This document shows positions 44,941 to 52,596 of a stretch of 64,000 bases of DNA, piece after piece. Position numbers and translations under genes: made by a program. The notes beneath the pieces were generated by a model. The model did no database searches. It had not been told where the DNA came from and saw only the letters and a list, made by a program, of their open reading frames with translations. Source of the DNA: UBA2377 sp964429385 (GTDB lineage Bacteria > Verrucomicrobiota > Verrucomicrobiia > Opitutales > Opitutaceae); contig CAYSBR010000008.1 of the NCBI GenBank assembly GCA_964429385.1, positions 1-64,000 on the forward strand, read 5' to 3'. Within the stretch, counting starts at the first letter, position 1. Each line of letters begins with the position of its first letter.

Positions 44941-44999
44941 GCGGAAAGACGTTTTTTGATGCTTCCGGGCCCGCTCTGGATTCGCGGGCCGAAACCGGC

Positions 45000-45059
45000 C
45001 TAGACGGCCGGGATGCCCGCGCGTGGGACGAGGTGAATAGGATAGGAGGCGCGGTTCAT
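45000..45059 (-). CDS. putative 19-residue leader peptide
   Basis: ATG at 45059 to TAG at 45002-45000, encoding MNRASYPIHLVPRAGIPAV. No strong Shine-Dalgarno is seen just upstream. The stop codon lies in the loop/stem of hairpin A of the attenuator. The Pro-, Arg-Ala-Gly- and Ile-Pro-rich end is the kind of sequence that can slow ribosomes, but I know of no identical arrest peptide. The role is inferred from position. Confidence 0.55.
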   Translation of the reverse strand: MNRASYPIHLVPRAGIPAV

Positions 45060-45241
45060 CGTGAAAATGGGGTTGGGCGCGGAGACAAGATGCGGGCCGG
45101 GAGGCTGGCAAGCGGGATTTGGGGGAATTTGCACGCCGCCGGGAGGCCGGGCCGGGCTGGGCGGGTTTTGCCGGGTTTCAATTTCGGAAAAACTCCCCTA
45201 ATAAATCCGGTTGTTGCGCGTCTAACCATTTAAGCCACCCC

Positions 45242-45781
45242 ATGCCCATCCAACCGACGCAGCCGAGGGAGCCTGACACGCATGACACCGTTTTGCTGGA
45301 GCACATTTTCCGGGAGCAGCAGGCGCCCCTCACCCGCTATGCGGCGAAGCTGCTGGGCGACGCGGATCGGGCACGCGATGTGGTGCAGGATACGTTTGTG
45401 CGGTTCATGGCGCAGCCCCGGGCGGCCGTGGCGGGGCATGAGGTCGAATGGTTGTTCACCGTGTGCCGGCACCGCGTGGTGGACGTGGCGCGGAAGGAGG
45501 GGCGCATGAGATTCTTCGAGGAAGGGGAATTGGAGCGAGTGGCGCAGGACGCGCCGCGGCCGGGCCGGGCGCTTGAGCAGAGGGAAACCCAGGGGGCGAT
45601 TCTGCGGCTGATCGACCGGCTGCCACCGCGCCAGCAGGAGGTGATCCGGCTCAAATTCCAGAATGGTTTCAGCTACAAGGAAATCAGCCGCATCACCGCG
45701 CTGTCGGTGACCAATGTCGGCTTTCTCATCCACACTGCGATGACGCGGCTGCGCGCGGAATTCGCGGCTCAACAACCGTGA
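45242..45781 (+). CDS. ECF-type RNA polymerase sigma factor
   Basis: 179 residues. Region 2: FREQQAPLTRYAAKLLGD, ARDVVQDTFVRFM, EWLFTVCRHRVVDVARK; linker; region 4: AILRLIDRLPPRQQEVIRLKF, FSYKEISRITALSVTNVGFLIHTAMTRLR. No regions 1 or 3, so an extracytoplasmic-function sigma factor. The stop overlaps the start of the next gene (GTGA), which encodes a membrane protein with an anti-sigma-like N-terminus, a usual sigma/anti-sigma pair. The ATG at 45242 gives the typical short N-terminus. Confidence 0.92.
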   Translation: MPIQPTQPREPDTHDTVLLEHIFREQQAPLTRYAAKLLGDADRARDVVQDTFVRFMAQPRAAVAGHEVEWLFTVCRHRVVDVARKEGRMRFFEEGELERVAQDAPRPGRALEQRETQGAILRLIDRLPPRQQEVIRLKFQNGFSYKEISRITALSVTNVGFLIHTAMTRLRAEFAAQQP

Positions 45782-47085
45782 AGCAGGTCATGAACGAACC
45801 AGACCCATCCTTTGATGAAGTGAAGCTGACCGCCTATGCGCTCGGCGAACTCGATGAAACGGAGCGTGCGGTGATCGAGGCCTGGCTGCGCGAAAATCCC
45901 GGGGCGCACGCGACGGTGGCCGCAATCCGCGGGACGGCGGTCCAGCTGGAAAAAGCGTTGGCGGACGAACCGGTTCCTCAGGAAAAAGTGAGCGAGGCGG
46001 GAGGTTCCCGGTCGCAGGGGAAGGGTGGGCTGCTGGCGTTTCCCCGGCTTTATTTTGTGATCGGGACGCTGGCGGCGGCGTGTTTTGCGGTGCTGGTGGT
46101 GCGCCACGAGCCCAAGCCCAGGCCGGAGGAAGTGACGACCCGCTATGTGGAAATGGAGTTGCCGCCCTGGCCGGAAACCACGCCGGCGAGCCGGCCGGCG
46201 CCGGACGCCCAAGAAGAGGTTGGTGCGACCGCAGGATTTGATGAGGAGGCGATGCGGGCGGATTTGCGGGCCAAGGCGGCGGAAGGACGTCTGGCCGCGA
46301 TTGTGCCGGCGGAAGGTACGCTCACCTTAACCGGGGGCGTGTTTGTTCGCACGACGGAGCATCCCGTGTCGGAGCTGCCTCTTCGGGTGAGGCCGGATGC
46401 GCTTGAGGAGATCCGGCGCGATCTGCTGGCCGGGCGGCTGCCGGCCCCGGAGAAGGTGAAAATCGAAACGATGTTGAATGCGTTTCCTGACAGTGTGCCG
46501 CCGGCCGCACCCGGAGAGCTTTTTGCCCTGACCCTGGAGGTCGCCGGGACGCCTTGGGCGGACGGGCATCGCCTGATCCGCGTCGCACTGGCAACTCCGC
46601 GTTCGATCCAGCCTATTGCGCCGATACTGGCTACGGAGATGGAGGTGCGGGTGCGGTTCGATCCGTCGCAGGTGCGGGAATACCGGCTGCTGGGCTATGA
46701 AGCCGCGGGGGCGGGATCGGCGAGGGAGGAGGTTCGCGCTGGCCTGGCCGTGAACGCGCTCTATGAGATCGTGCCGGAAACGGGGGATGAACCCGGCCCC
46801 GTCCTGACTCTGGTGATGACCGGGCGGGAGGAAAAAAACGGGGCCGCGCTGCGGGTGGAGCGATCGCTGCATGATGTCGGCACCACTTTTGCTGAAAGCG
46901 GGGAGGATTTTCGCTGGCTGGCGGCGGTGGCTGCGTTTGGCGAATGGCTGCGGGGAGGCGGCCGGGCGGGCCTCCCGGCACTGCGGGAAACCATCGGCTG
47001 GGCGGAAGCCGCGAAGGGGGAGGATTCGTCCGGTCGGCGCGCCCAATTCATCCAATTGATGCGACTGGCCGCGGCGGCCCGGTAG
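45778..47085 (+). CDS. membrane anti-sigma-like protein, YfbK-type but lacking the VWA domain
   Basis: 435 residues. Residues about 5-75: anti-sigma-type N-terminus (LTAYALGELDETERAVIEAWL, NPGAHATVAAIRGTA). One transmembrane helix at about 83-105. Residues about 190-275: resembles the domain preceding VWA in YfbK-like proteins (IRRDLLAGRLPAPEKVKIETMLNAF, GTPWADGHRLIRVAL). Residues about 285-435: resembles the C-terminal DUF3520 part (EMEVRVRFDPSQVREYRLLGYE, AGLAVNALYEIVPE). The VWA domain with its DxSxS metal site, normally between them, is absent. GTG 45778 couples it to the sigma gene; ATG 45790 is an alternative. It probably holds the sigma factor at the membrane. Confidence 0.75.
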   Translation: MKQVMNEPDPSFDEVKLTAYALGELDETERAVIEAWLRENPGAHATVAAIRGTAVQLEKALADEPVPQEKVSEAGGSRSQGKGGLLAFPRLYFVIGTLAAACFAVLVVRHEPKPRPEEVTTRYVEMELPPWPETTPASRPAPDAQEEVGATAGFDEEAMRADLRAKAAEGRLAAIVPAEGTLTLTGGVFVRTTEHPVSELPLRVRPDALEEIRRDLLAGRLPAPEKVKIETMLNAFPDSVPPAAPGELFALTLEVAGTPWADGHRLIRVALATPRSIQPIAPILATEMEVRVRFDPSQVREYRLLGYEAAGAGSAREEVRAGLAVNALYEIVPETGDEPGPVLTLVMTGREEKNGAALRVERSLHDVGTTFAESGEDFRWLAAVAAFGEWLRGGGRAGLPALRETIGWAEAAKGEDSSGRRAQFIQLMRLAAAAR

Positions 47086-47127
47086 CGGGGCGGTGTGGCG
47101 CCCGAGGAATGTTTCTTCCGTTAAAAC

Positions 47128-47159
47128 AAACAGGCGGCGCCGAATGACGCCGCCTGTTT
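47128..47159. terminator. bidirectional terminator between the anti-sigma and PEP-CTERM genes
   Basis: Perfect 12-bp stem AAACAGGCGGCG / CGCCGCCTGTTT with an 8-base loop, T-rich on both strands, between convergent genes. Confidence 0.9.
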
Positions 47160-47181
47160 TATGGGACGGGATTACAGAGGA

Positions 47182-50100
47182 TCAGGCGGCCCGACGGCGG
47201 CGCCACAGGGTCCAGCCGACGAAGACGAGACCGAGGCCCATGAGAGCGTAAGTGGAGGGCTCGGGGACGGGCGTGAAATTCAGCACAAGGAATTCGTTGC
47301 TGCCGTCAACGGACAGGCTGAAGAAACCATCGTCCACGCCATTGAAGGAAAGGCTGTTGGTGAACTCGGAAGTATCGAGGGTGAAGGCCGCGGGATCGAA
47401 GCCGGACAGGACATCGAAGTCGAAAAGGGTCCAGGCATAATGCTGACTCGGGTCGAACCCGTCGAGCGCGCCAGGAGCGCCGCTGCCGTTGAGCGACATG
47501 ACCTTGATGGAGAAAGGATCGGCACTGGTGGCGGTGACGAGCAGGGTGTCCATCAACGGGTCTGGATTGAAGACCACGATATGGTCGTAGCCGACGCCGG
47601 GAGCCCCGTTGGGGTTTTGGATATGCCATTCCAAGACGCCGCCGCCCTCGAGTTCGAGATGTTGGAACTCAAGTGTGCCGATATCGCCGGATTCGGCGAG
47701 ACCGGGGGAGATGACCGCGCCCGCGCCGATGGTGACGTTGGTAAAGCTGCCGCTGCCGGCGAGGATCCCGTTCGAGATGACAATGGGATTTTGGACGAAG
47801 GCCAGATCGCTCAAGGCGAGGGTGCCGCCGTTGACCCAGAGGGTGGCGCTGTTGTTGAAGAGGCTGAAGTCCTGACCAATCGCCAAGGTGCCTTCGTTGA
47901 CCTGAAGGCTGACCTGGGGTGAGCCGGGCAGGGAGTTCTCAATGATGCCGTTGGAGACGCCGCTAGTATTGAAGACGTCGCCGTAGGAGCCACTGTTGAG
48001 GGTCAGGGTGCCGGCCCCGGTTTTGACCAGGCGCATGGTTTGGTTTGAGGTATCTTCGGTGTAGATATTCCCGTCGAAGATGCCGTCGGTCGTCTGGTTG
48101 ATGGTGAAAATAGTATTGTCCGCACCGAATATGAGGGTTCCGAAGCTGTCCCCCTCGGTGGACAGGCTGCCGATGGTCGGCTCGGCGGTGGAGAAGATGA
48201 CGCCCTCCCCGTAGTAATAAGCGCCATCATCGGCGTAGAAGGTAAGCGGACCGGTGCCGGCGGCGTTGTCGTGATCAAAATAGAGGGTGTGGGCCGGGCC
48301 GATGCGGACGCCTCCGGTGAAGGTGTTGTTGCCCGAAAGATACGTCCAGCCATAGCCATCGAGGGCGAGCCCGCCCGTGCCGCTGATCTGTCCGTCGAGC
48401 ACCATGCTGGATTCGCCCAGAGAGATGCTGAGGTCGGAATTGAGCACGATATCGTTGCCGAGGTTCGCATTGCCGGTGATCTGAGGCAGGGGGAGGGAGC
48501 CGTCCGGATTGCGCCACTCCTCCGGCAGGGTCATGCCTTCGACGATCAGGCGGCCAACGCCCAAGGGGGAATTAAAGGGTGAGTATCCCATATGCAGCGA
48601 GCCGCCAAAAAGGACGACATCACCGGTCAGGCCGCTGTTGTCTCCGGCAAGTTCAACAAGGGAATAGTCGCCGGTCGAGACATCCCCAAAGGAGCCGGGC
48701 GAAGCGGGGTCGCCGATGTGGACGGGGGTGCTGCCGGAGAGATCGGTTGCGACAACCAACTGGCCGCCCTTGTAGGCGCCGAAGCGGAGGACTCCGTCCT
48801 GCTGCGGGGTGATGCTGCCGGTGAGCACGGCGTTCGTGGCGGTGCCAAGATAGATGCCGGGGGCGGTGTCGGAGAAACCGCTGAGGTCAATCGGGTCGGA
48901 GATGAAGACCGGCGAATACACATCCGACGAGTCGAAGCCGATCATGCCACGGTCGGTGGCGGGATCAAAACGATCAATGAAGCCCTGGGTGAGCCCGTTG
49001 CCTTGAGGGAGAGCCATCATGCCGATGTAACCGCCGTCATGCAGGGTCAGGGGGCCGGCTCCGGCCGGCAGGGAGACGGGGGTGAAAATCAGTCCGGTGT
49101 GCGTGGCGGAGACGGTGCCGGTGAAGTCGTTGCCCGTATGGGTGAACTGAACGACCAAGGGCAGCGCGGCGGGAGAGTCGCCGACGACGTTGCGTGCGCC
49201 GGTCAGCTGTGACTGCACGATCAACAATCCGCCGCCGCCGCCGAAACGGTAGTCGGAACCTTGGGGGGTGATCTCCGCACCGGAACTCAGGACCGCGAGG
49301 GTGGCCGAGCCCAGCCGAGCGCTGGCGGCGAAGCCACTGAGATCGATGGGAGAGGAAATGAAGGTGGTCGTGGGGTATTCCTCCATGGTATCCGAATCGA
49401 AGCCGATGGTGCCGAAGACGGCGGCGGGGTCGAATTTGTCGAGAAATGCGCCCTGAACATTGGTCGCGGAGCCGTAGCCGACGTAGCCGTTGGCCGCCAC
49501 GGAAATGCTGCCGGTGGTGGGCAGGGTGCTTTGGTTGTCGAAGATGAGGATGCCTTTTTCGACGTGCGTGCCGCCGGTATAACCACTGCCACCCTTGATC
49601 ACCACGGCGCCGTTGGCATCAATGGTCAGCCGGCGGGCGCCGCCCGCTTCCTCGATGTTGGACTCGATGTAAAGCGGCCGGCCGGTGACGGAAAGGGTCG
49701 TGTCCTGGGCGAGTGTCACGTTGCTCTCATCGGGGACGAAAATCACCGGCACGTAATTGACCATGGAGATCAGGCCCTGGCTGACGATGGGGTTGCCGAG
49801 GATAAGCGGAATATCCCCGTAACCAAAGGAGTCGGGACGGGCGACCAAGGTGCCGCCTGCGAAGGTCAGGGGGCCGGTGCCAAGGGCGTTGGTGGGGGCA
49901 GGGTAATAATCGAGCTGAACATCATAGTCCATATAGGCGCGGATGGCCACCTGACCGGCGGCGAGGGTGAACCCGCCGGAGAACGCTCCATCGGTTGACT
50001 CCAGAATCAAGGTTCCGCCACCGGATTTGATGAGGCTGAAATTGCCGGCGTTATCCGTAACCATGCCCTTGATCACAAGGGTGCCGTCGGCGATGTTCCA

Positions 50101-50496
50101 CTCCTGGTTGGCGCCGAGCACAACGTTATCCGTGATGGTGGAGCGGATATCCCCTGCAGGGTTGTAAACAAGGCCACCGCCGCCGAGGTAGATCGTGCCT
50201 CCGGTCAGGCTGGTCAACGCATAGGAACGCGTGATGCCGGAGAACTGAAGCTGATGGGCGTCGATCTCGTAGTAGTTCAGCCAGGTGCGTTGGGCCGGGC
50301 CAAAAGTGAAGATTTCCGAACCGTCATTGATGGGGATCGCGCCGCCGACCCAGTTGCTCCCGGTGGCGAGATCTTGGAAATAATAATACTCGCCCGCACC
50401 GGTCCATGTCACGGTTGCCTGGCCCTGTAGTCTGGCCGTGCAGACAGCCAGCATCAGAATGGTCACGATCGCCAAGAGAGCGCGGTGCGATTTCAT
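47182..50496 (-). CDS. autotransporter-associated beta-strand repeat protein with PEP-CTERM sorting signal
   Basis: 1104 residues, secreted. Signal peptide at residues 1-25 (MKSHRALLAIVTILML...). The body is a long beta-helix with autotransporter-associated repeats: SGGGTLILESTDGAFSGGF, GGSGYTGGTHVEKG, LSGNNTFTGGVRIGPAHTL, TGAGTLTLNSGS. The tail is a PEP-CTERM signal: VPEPSTYALMGLGLVFVG, then WTLWRRRRAA (motif, helix, Arg cluster). That predicts anchoring and processing by an exosortase encoded elsewhere. The ATG at 50496 gives the signal peptide. Rich in Gly, Thr, Asn. Typical of secreted surface proteins in Verrucomicrobiota; ligand unknown. Confidence 0.93.
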   Translation of the reverse strand: MKSHRALLAIVTILMLAVCTARLQGQATVTWTGAGEYYYFQDLATGSNWVGGAIPINDGSEIFTFGPAQRTWLNYYEIDAHQLQFSGITRSYALTSLTGGTIYLGGGGLVYNPAGDIRSTITDNVVLGANQEWNIADGTLVIKGMVTDNAGNFSLIKSGGGTLILESTDGAFSGGFTLAAGQVAIRAYMDYDVQLDYYPAPTNALGTGPLTFAGGTLVARPDSFGYGDIPLILGNPIVSQGLISMVNYVPVIFVPDESNVTLAQDTTLSVTGRPLYIESNIEEAGGARRLTIDANGAVVIKGGSGYTGGTHVEKGILIFDNQSTLPTTGSISVAANGYVGYGSATNVQGAFLDKFDPAAVFGTIGFDSDTMEEYPTTTFISSPIDLSGFAASARLGSATLAVLSSGAEITPQGSDYRFGGGGGLLIVQSQLTGARNVVGDSPAALPLVVQFTHTGNDFTGTVSATHTGLIFTPVSLPAGAGPLTLHDGGYIGMMALPQGNGLTQGFIDRFDPATDRGMIGFDSSDVYSPVFISDPIDLSGFSDTAPGIYLGTATNAVLTGSITPQQDGVLRFGAYKGGQLVVATDLSGSTPVHIGDPASPGSFGDVSTGDYSLVELAGDNSGLTGDVVLFGGSLHMGYSPFNSPLGVGRLIVEGMTLPEEWRNPDGSLPLPQITGNANLGNDIVLNSDLSISLGESSMVLDGQISGTGGLALDGYGWTYLSGNNTFTGGVRIGPAHTLYFDHDNAAGTGPLTFYADDGAYYYGEGVIFSTAEPTIGSLSTEGDSFGTLIFGADNTIFTINQTTDGIFDGNIYTEDTSNQTMRLVKTGAGTLTLNSGSYGDVFNTSGVSNGIIENSLPGSPQVSLQVNEGTLAIGQDFSLFNNSATLWVNGGTLALSDLAFVQNPIVISNGILAGSGSFTNVTIGAGAVISPGLAESGDIGTLEFQHLELEGGGVLEWHIQNPNGAPGVGYDHIVVFNPDPLMDTLLVTATSADPFSIKVMSLNGSGAPGALDGFDPSQHYAWTLFDFDVLSGFDPAAFTLDTSEFTNSLSFNGVDDGFFSLSVDGSNEFLVLNFTPVPEPSTYALMGLGLVFVGWTLWRRRRAA

Positions 50497-50647
50497 GAGG
50501 GGGATATGCAAGCCAGGCCTCCTTATCGCAAGGCAATTACCCTCGGAAATGGCTGGTAATGAGGGCTGAGGGGTATTGGCCCGCCTGCCTCCGGCGGGAT
50601 TGGTCTGAATCTGGGTGTTACCCCCTAGGCGGAGACTTTGAAACCGA

Positions 50648-51391
50648 TCAGCGGGCAACCAAGGGACGCAGGGTGGTCCATACGGTTTCGGCCATGATTT
50701 CCTGTCCGCGGGCGGTGGGGTGGATGAGGTCGGCCTGGTTGAACTCCGGATGGCCGCCGATGCCTTCGAGCAGAAAGGGAATCAGGGCGAGGTCGTTGGC
50801 CTGCGCGAGGGCGGGGAACAATTCGCGGTATTCACGGGCAAAGCCCTCGCTCATGTTGGCGGGCATCTGCATGCCCGCGAGCACCAGGCGGATGGAGGGA
50901 TACCGGGCCCGGGCGCGATCAATGATGCCCTGCAGGTTGGCGCGGGTGACGGCGGGATCGATGCCGCGCAGGCCGTCGTTGCCCCCGAGGGCGATGACGA
51001 GGATGTCCACCTGCTGGCGCAGGATCCAATTGAGCCGGCGCAGTCCGCCGGCGGTGGTGTCACCGCTGATCCCGGCGTTGACGACGCGGTGAGGCAGCCC
51101 GGAGGCGCGCAGTTTTTCCTGAATAAGGGCGGGGTAGGATTCGCCCAGGGGATTTTCCAGCCCGTAGCCGGCGGTGAGGCTGTCGCCGAGAAAGACGATG
51201 GCGGGCGCCGGTGTATCGGCCTGGGCGGAGGGGCCGCCCGCAAAATACATCAAGCATACGAATAGAAACCTCCCGATGAATTGACGGCTGATTTCACCAA
51301 CCCCCGCGCGAAAGGATTTTGGCCGATCCCGGCCGATCTGCGTGGCAAGGCTCGAGGGGGAGATGGGGGGAGGAAACAGGCCGGAGGGCAT
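50648..51391 (-). CDS. tesA: SGNH-type arylesterase/lysophospholipase TesA-like
   Basis: GDSL esterase of the TesA family. Blocks in order: IVFLGDSLTAGYG (Ser), VNAGISGDTTAGGL (Gly), IALGGNDGLRG (Asn) and DLIHPTARGQ (Asp/His). Hydrophobic FLFVCLMYFAGGPSAQA before the domain looks like a signal peptide. The start is uncertain: ATG 51391 keeps that segment with a long n-region; ATG 51250 removes most of it; no ATG, GTG or TTG lies just before it. Divergent from the ybbA-like gene, exactly as in E. coli (tesA / ybbA-ybbP). Confidence 0.82.
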   Translation of the reverse strand: MPSGLFPPPISPSSLATQIGRDRPKSFRAGVGEISRQFIGRFLFVCLMYFAGGPSAQADTPAPAIVFLGDSLTAGYGLENPLGESYPALIQEKLRASGLPHRVVNAGISGDTTAGGLRRLNWILRQQVDILVIALGGNDGLRGIDPAVTRANLQGIIDRARARYPSIRLVLAGMQMPANMSEGFAREYRELFPALAQANDLALIPFLLEGIGGHPEFNQADLIHPTARGQEIMAETVWTTLRPLVAR

Positions 51392-51403
51392 CACGTGCTT
51401 TCT

Positions 51404-51430
51404 TTTGTGCGTTTCGTGTGTTTGGTGGTT
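51404..51430. repeat. degenerate 9-nt repeat array upstream of the ybbA-like gene
   Basis: On the minus strand the units read ACCACCAAA, CACACGAAA, CGCACAAAA, related to the units flanking the GxxExxY gene. Oriented like the right-hand array at 52573-52590. Confidence 0.55.
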
Positions 51431-51438
51431 CCTTTCCA

Positions 51439-52122
51439 ATGACTGACCAAGTGATGTTGAAAGTCGAGCGGCTCACCAAGATATATACCACGGCGGCCTC
51501 ATCGGAGGGGTTGACTGTGCTGCGGGACGTGAACTTCGAGCTGCGCGCCGGGGCGAGTCTCGCCATCGTGGGGCCGAGCGGCAGTGGCAAGACCACCCTG
51601 CTTGGCCTGTGCGCCGGGCTCGATCATCCCACGGAAGGAGACGTTGTGCTGGCGGGCGCCTCCCTGGCCGGGCTTGACGAGGATGCGCGGGCGCGGGTGC
51701 GCAACGCGCACGTGGGGTTTGTGTTTCAAAATTTCCAGCTCATCCCGACGCTCACAGCACTGGAGAATGTCCTGGTTCCGCTGGAACTGCGCGGGGAAAG
51801 CGGTCACCAAGCCGAGGCGCGCGCATTGCTGACCCGGGTGGGTCTGGGCGCGCGGTGCGATCACTATCCGGTGCAGCTTTCGGGCGGCGAGCAGCAGCGC
51901 GTGGCGCTGGCGCGGGCCTTCATCAACCGCCCGAAGGTCCTGTTTTGCGATGAGCCGACCGGCAACCTCGACAGCGACACGGCCGCGGCGATGATCGAGC
52001 TCATCTTCGGGATCAACCGCGAACGCGGCACCACGCTGGTGCTGGTGACACATGATCTGGAGCTGGCGAAGCGCTGCCAGCGCATCATCCGCCTGAAAAA
52101 CGGTGCGGTGGTGAGCGATTAA
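51439..52122 (+). CDS. ybbA: ABC transporter ATPase, YbbA-like
   Basis: 227 residues, LolD/MacB-type ATPase. Walker A GPSGSGKTT, Q-loop FVFQNFQLIPTLTALENV, signature LSGGEQQRVALARAF, Walker B VLFCDEPTGNLD, switch His VTHDLE. Partner of the large FtsX-like permease downstream; in most genomes the two are adjacent, but here a GxxExxY gene lies between. Divergent tesA-like gene upstream. Symbol given by neighbourhood as well as family; the substrate is unknown. Confidence 0.85.
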   Translation: MTDQVMLKVERLTKIYTTAASSEGLTVLRDVNFELRAGASLAIVGPSGSGKTTLLGLCAGLDHPTEGDVVLAGASLAGLDEDARARVRNAHVGFVFQNFQLIPTLTALENVLVPLELRGESGHQAEARALLTRVGLGARCDHYPVQLSGGEQQRVALARAFINRPKVLFCDEPTGNLDSDTAAAMIELIFGINRERGTTLVLVTHDLELAKRCQRIIRLKNGAVVSD

Positions 52123-52140
52123 TCTTTGATCGGATTGGGA

Positions 52141-52167
52141 ACCACGAAACACACGAAATACACGAAA
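52141..52167. repeat. left 9-nt repeat array flanking the GxxExxY gene
   Basis: Three units in tandem: ACCACGAAA, CACACGAAA, TACACGAAA. It lies 18 bases after the ybbA stop and just before a strong ribosome site (AAGGAGG). Inverted counterpart at 52573-52590. Confidence 0.8.
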
Positions 52168-52178
52168 AAGGAGGAGCC

Positions 52179-52556
52179 ATGAGTGAGATCATTTATCCTG
52201 AAGAATCGTATCGAATCATGGGCGCCTGCTTTGAGGTGTATAAGGAAAAAGGCTGTGGATTCCTCGAGGCGGTTTTTCAAGAATGCCTGGAGATGGAGTT
52301 CGCCGATCAAGACATCCCCTTTGCAGCGCAGCCGCGGTTGGAGCTCAGCTACAAAGGCCGGCCTCTGAAGCAGACCTACACTCCCGATTTTATCTGCCAC
52401 GGTAAAATTATCGTGGAACTAAAGGCCGTGTCGGCGTTGACCGATGAACATCGCGCGCAGGTGCACAATTATCTGCGGGCCACCGGCCACCGCTTGGGGC
52501 TGCTGGTCAACTTCGGCCATTATCCGAAGATAAAAGCCGAGCGGATCGTGCGGTGA
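52179..52556 (+). CDS. GxxExxY family protein (PDDEXK_3-like)
   Basis: 125 residues, soluble. The name motif is GFLEAVF (Phe in place of Tyr) after ACFEVYKEKGCG; the nuclease-like core has YTPDFICHGKIIVELKAVSAL and the C-terminus HNYLRATGHRLGLLVNFG. The family has a PD-(D/E)XK nuclease fold and no settled function. It sits between the ybbA and ybbP genes, has its own strong Shine-Dalgarno, and is bracketed by inverted arrays of a 9-base repeat, so it looks like an inserted cassette rather than an operon member. Confidence 0.92.
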   Translation: MSEIIYPEESYRIMGACFEVYKEKGCGFLEAVFQECLEMEFADQDIPFAAQPRLELSYKGRPLKQTYTPDFICHGKIIVELKAVSALTDEHRAQVHNYLRATGHRLGLLVNFGHYPKIKAERIVR

Positions 52557-52572
52557 ACCTGACCGGATTTTA

Positions 52573-52590
52573 TTTCGTGTATTTCGTGGT
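52573..52590. repeat. right 9-nt repeat array flanking the GxxExxY gene
   Basis: TTTCGTGTATTTCGTGGT; on the minus strand ACCACGAAA-TACACGAAA, two units, the inverted match of the left array minus its middle unit. It ends 6 bases before the permease start. Confidence 0.8.
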
Positions 52591-52596
52591 TCTCGC

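Larger units (their letters stand above)
44914..45059 (-). promoter_or_regulatory. candidate ribosome-mediated attenuator of the heterodimeric exporter
   Basis: On the minus strand in order: the 19-residue leader ORF; hairpin A enclosing its stop codon (6 bp, 44995-45000 with 45006-45011); hairpin B (GGCCCGC/GCGGGCC, 44984-44990 with 44968-44974); and the terminator. The 3' arm of B contains GAGCGGG (44970-44976), perfectly complementary to CCCGCTC in the terminator's 5' arm (44933-44939). B and the terminator can therefore form together, or an antiterminator can replace both. A ribosome halted near the end of the leader would cover the 5' arm of B, only about 10 bases past the stop, and favour read-through. 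This is the logic of B. subtilis bmrB-bmrCD. Inferred, not tested. Confidence 0.65.

Noticed and set aside
43030..45003. 657-codon open frame on the + strand
   Set aside because: Antisense of the ABC exporter subunit; composition rich in Gly/Glu/His/Asp repeats with no domain sense.
51404..52590. Short repeats considered as a CRISPR array
   Set aside because: Units are 9 bases with no spacers of constant length, and they flank genes; no cas genes nearby.
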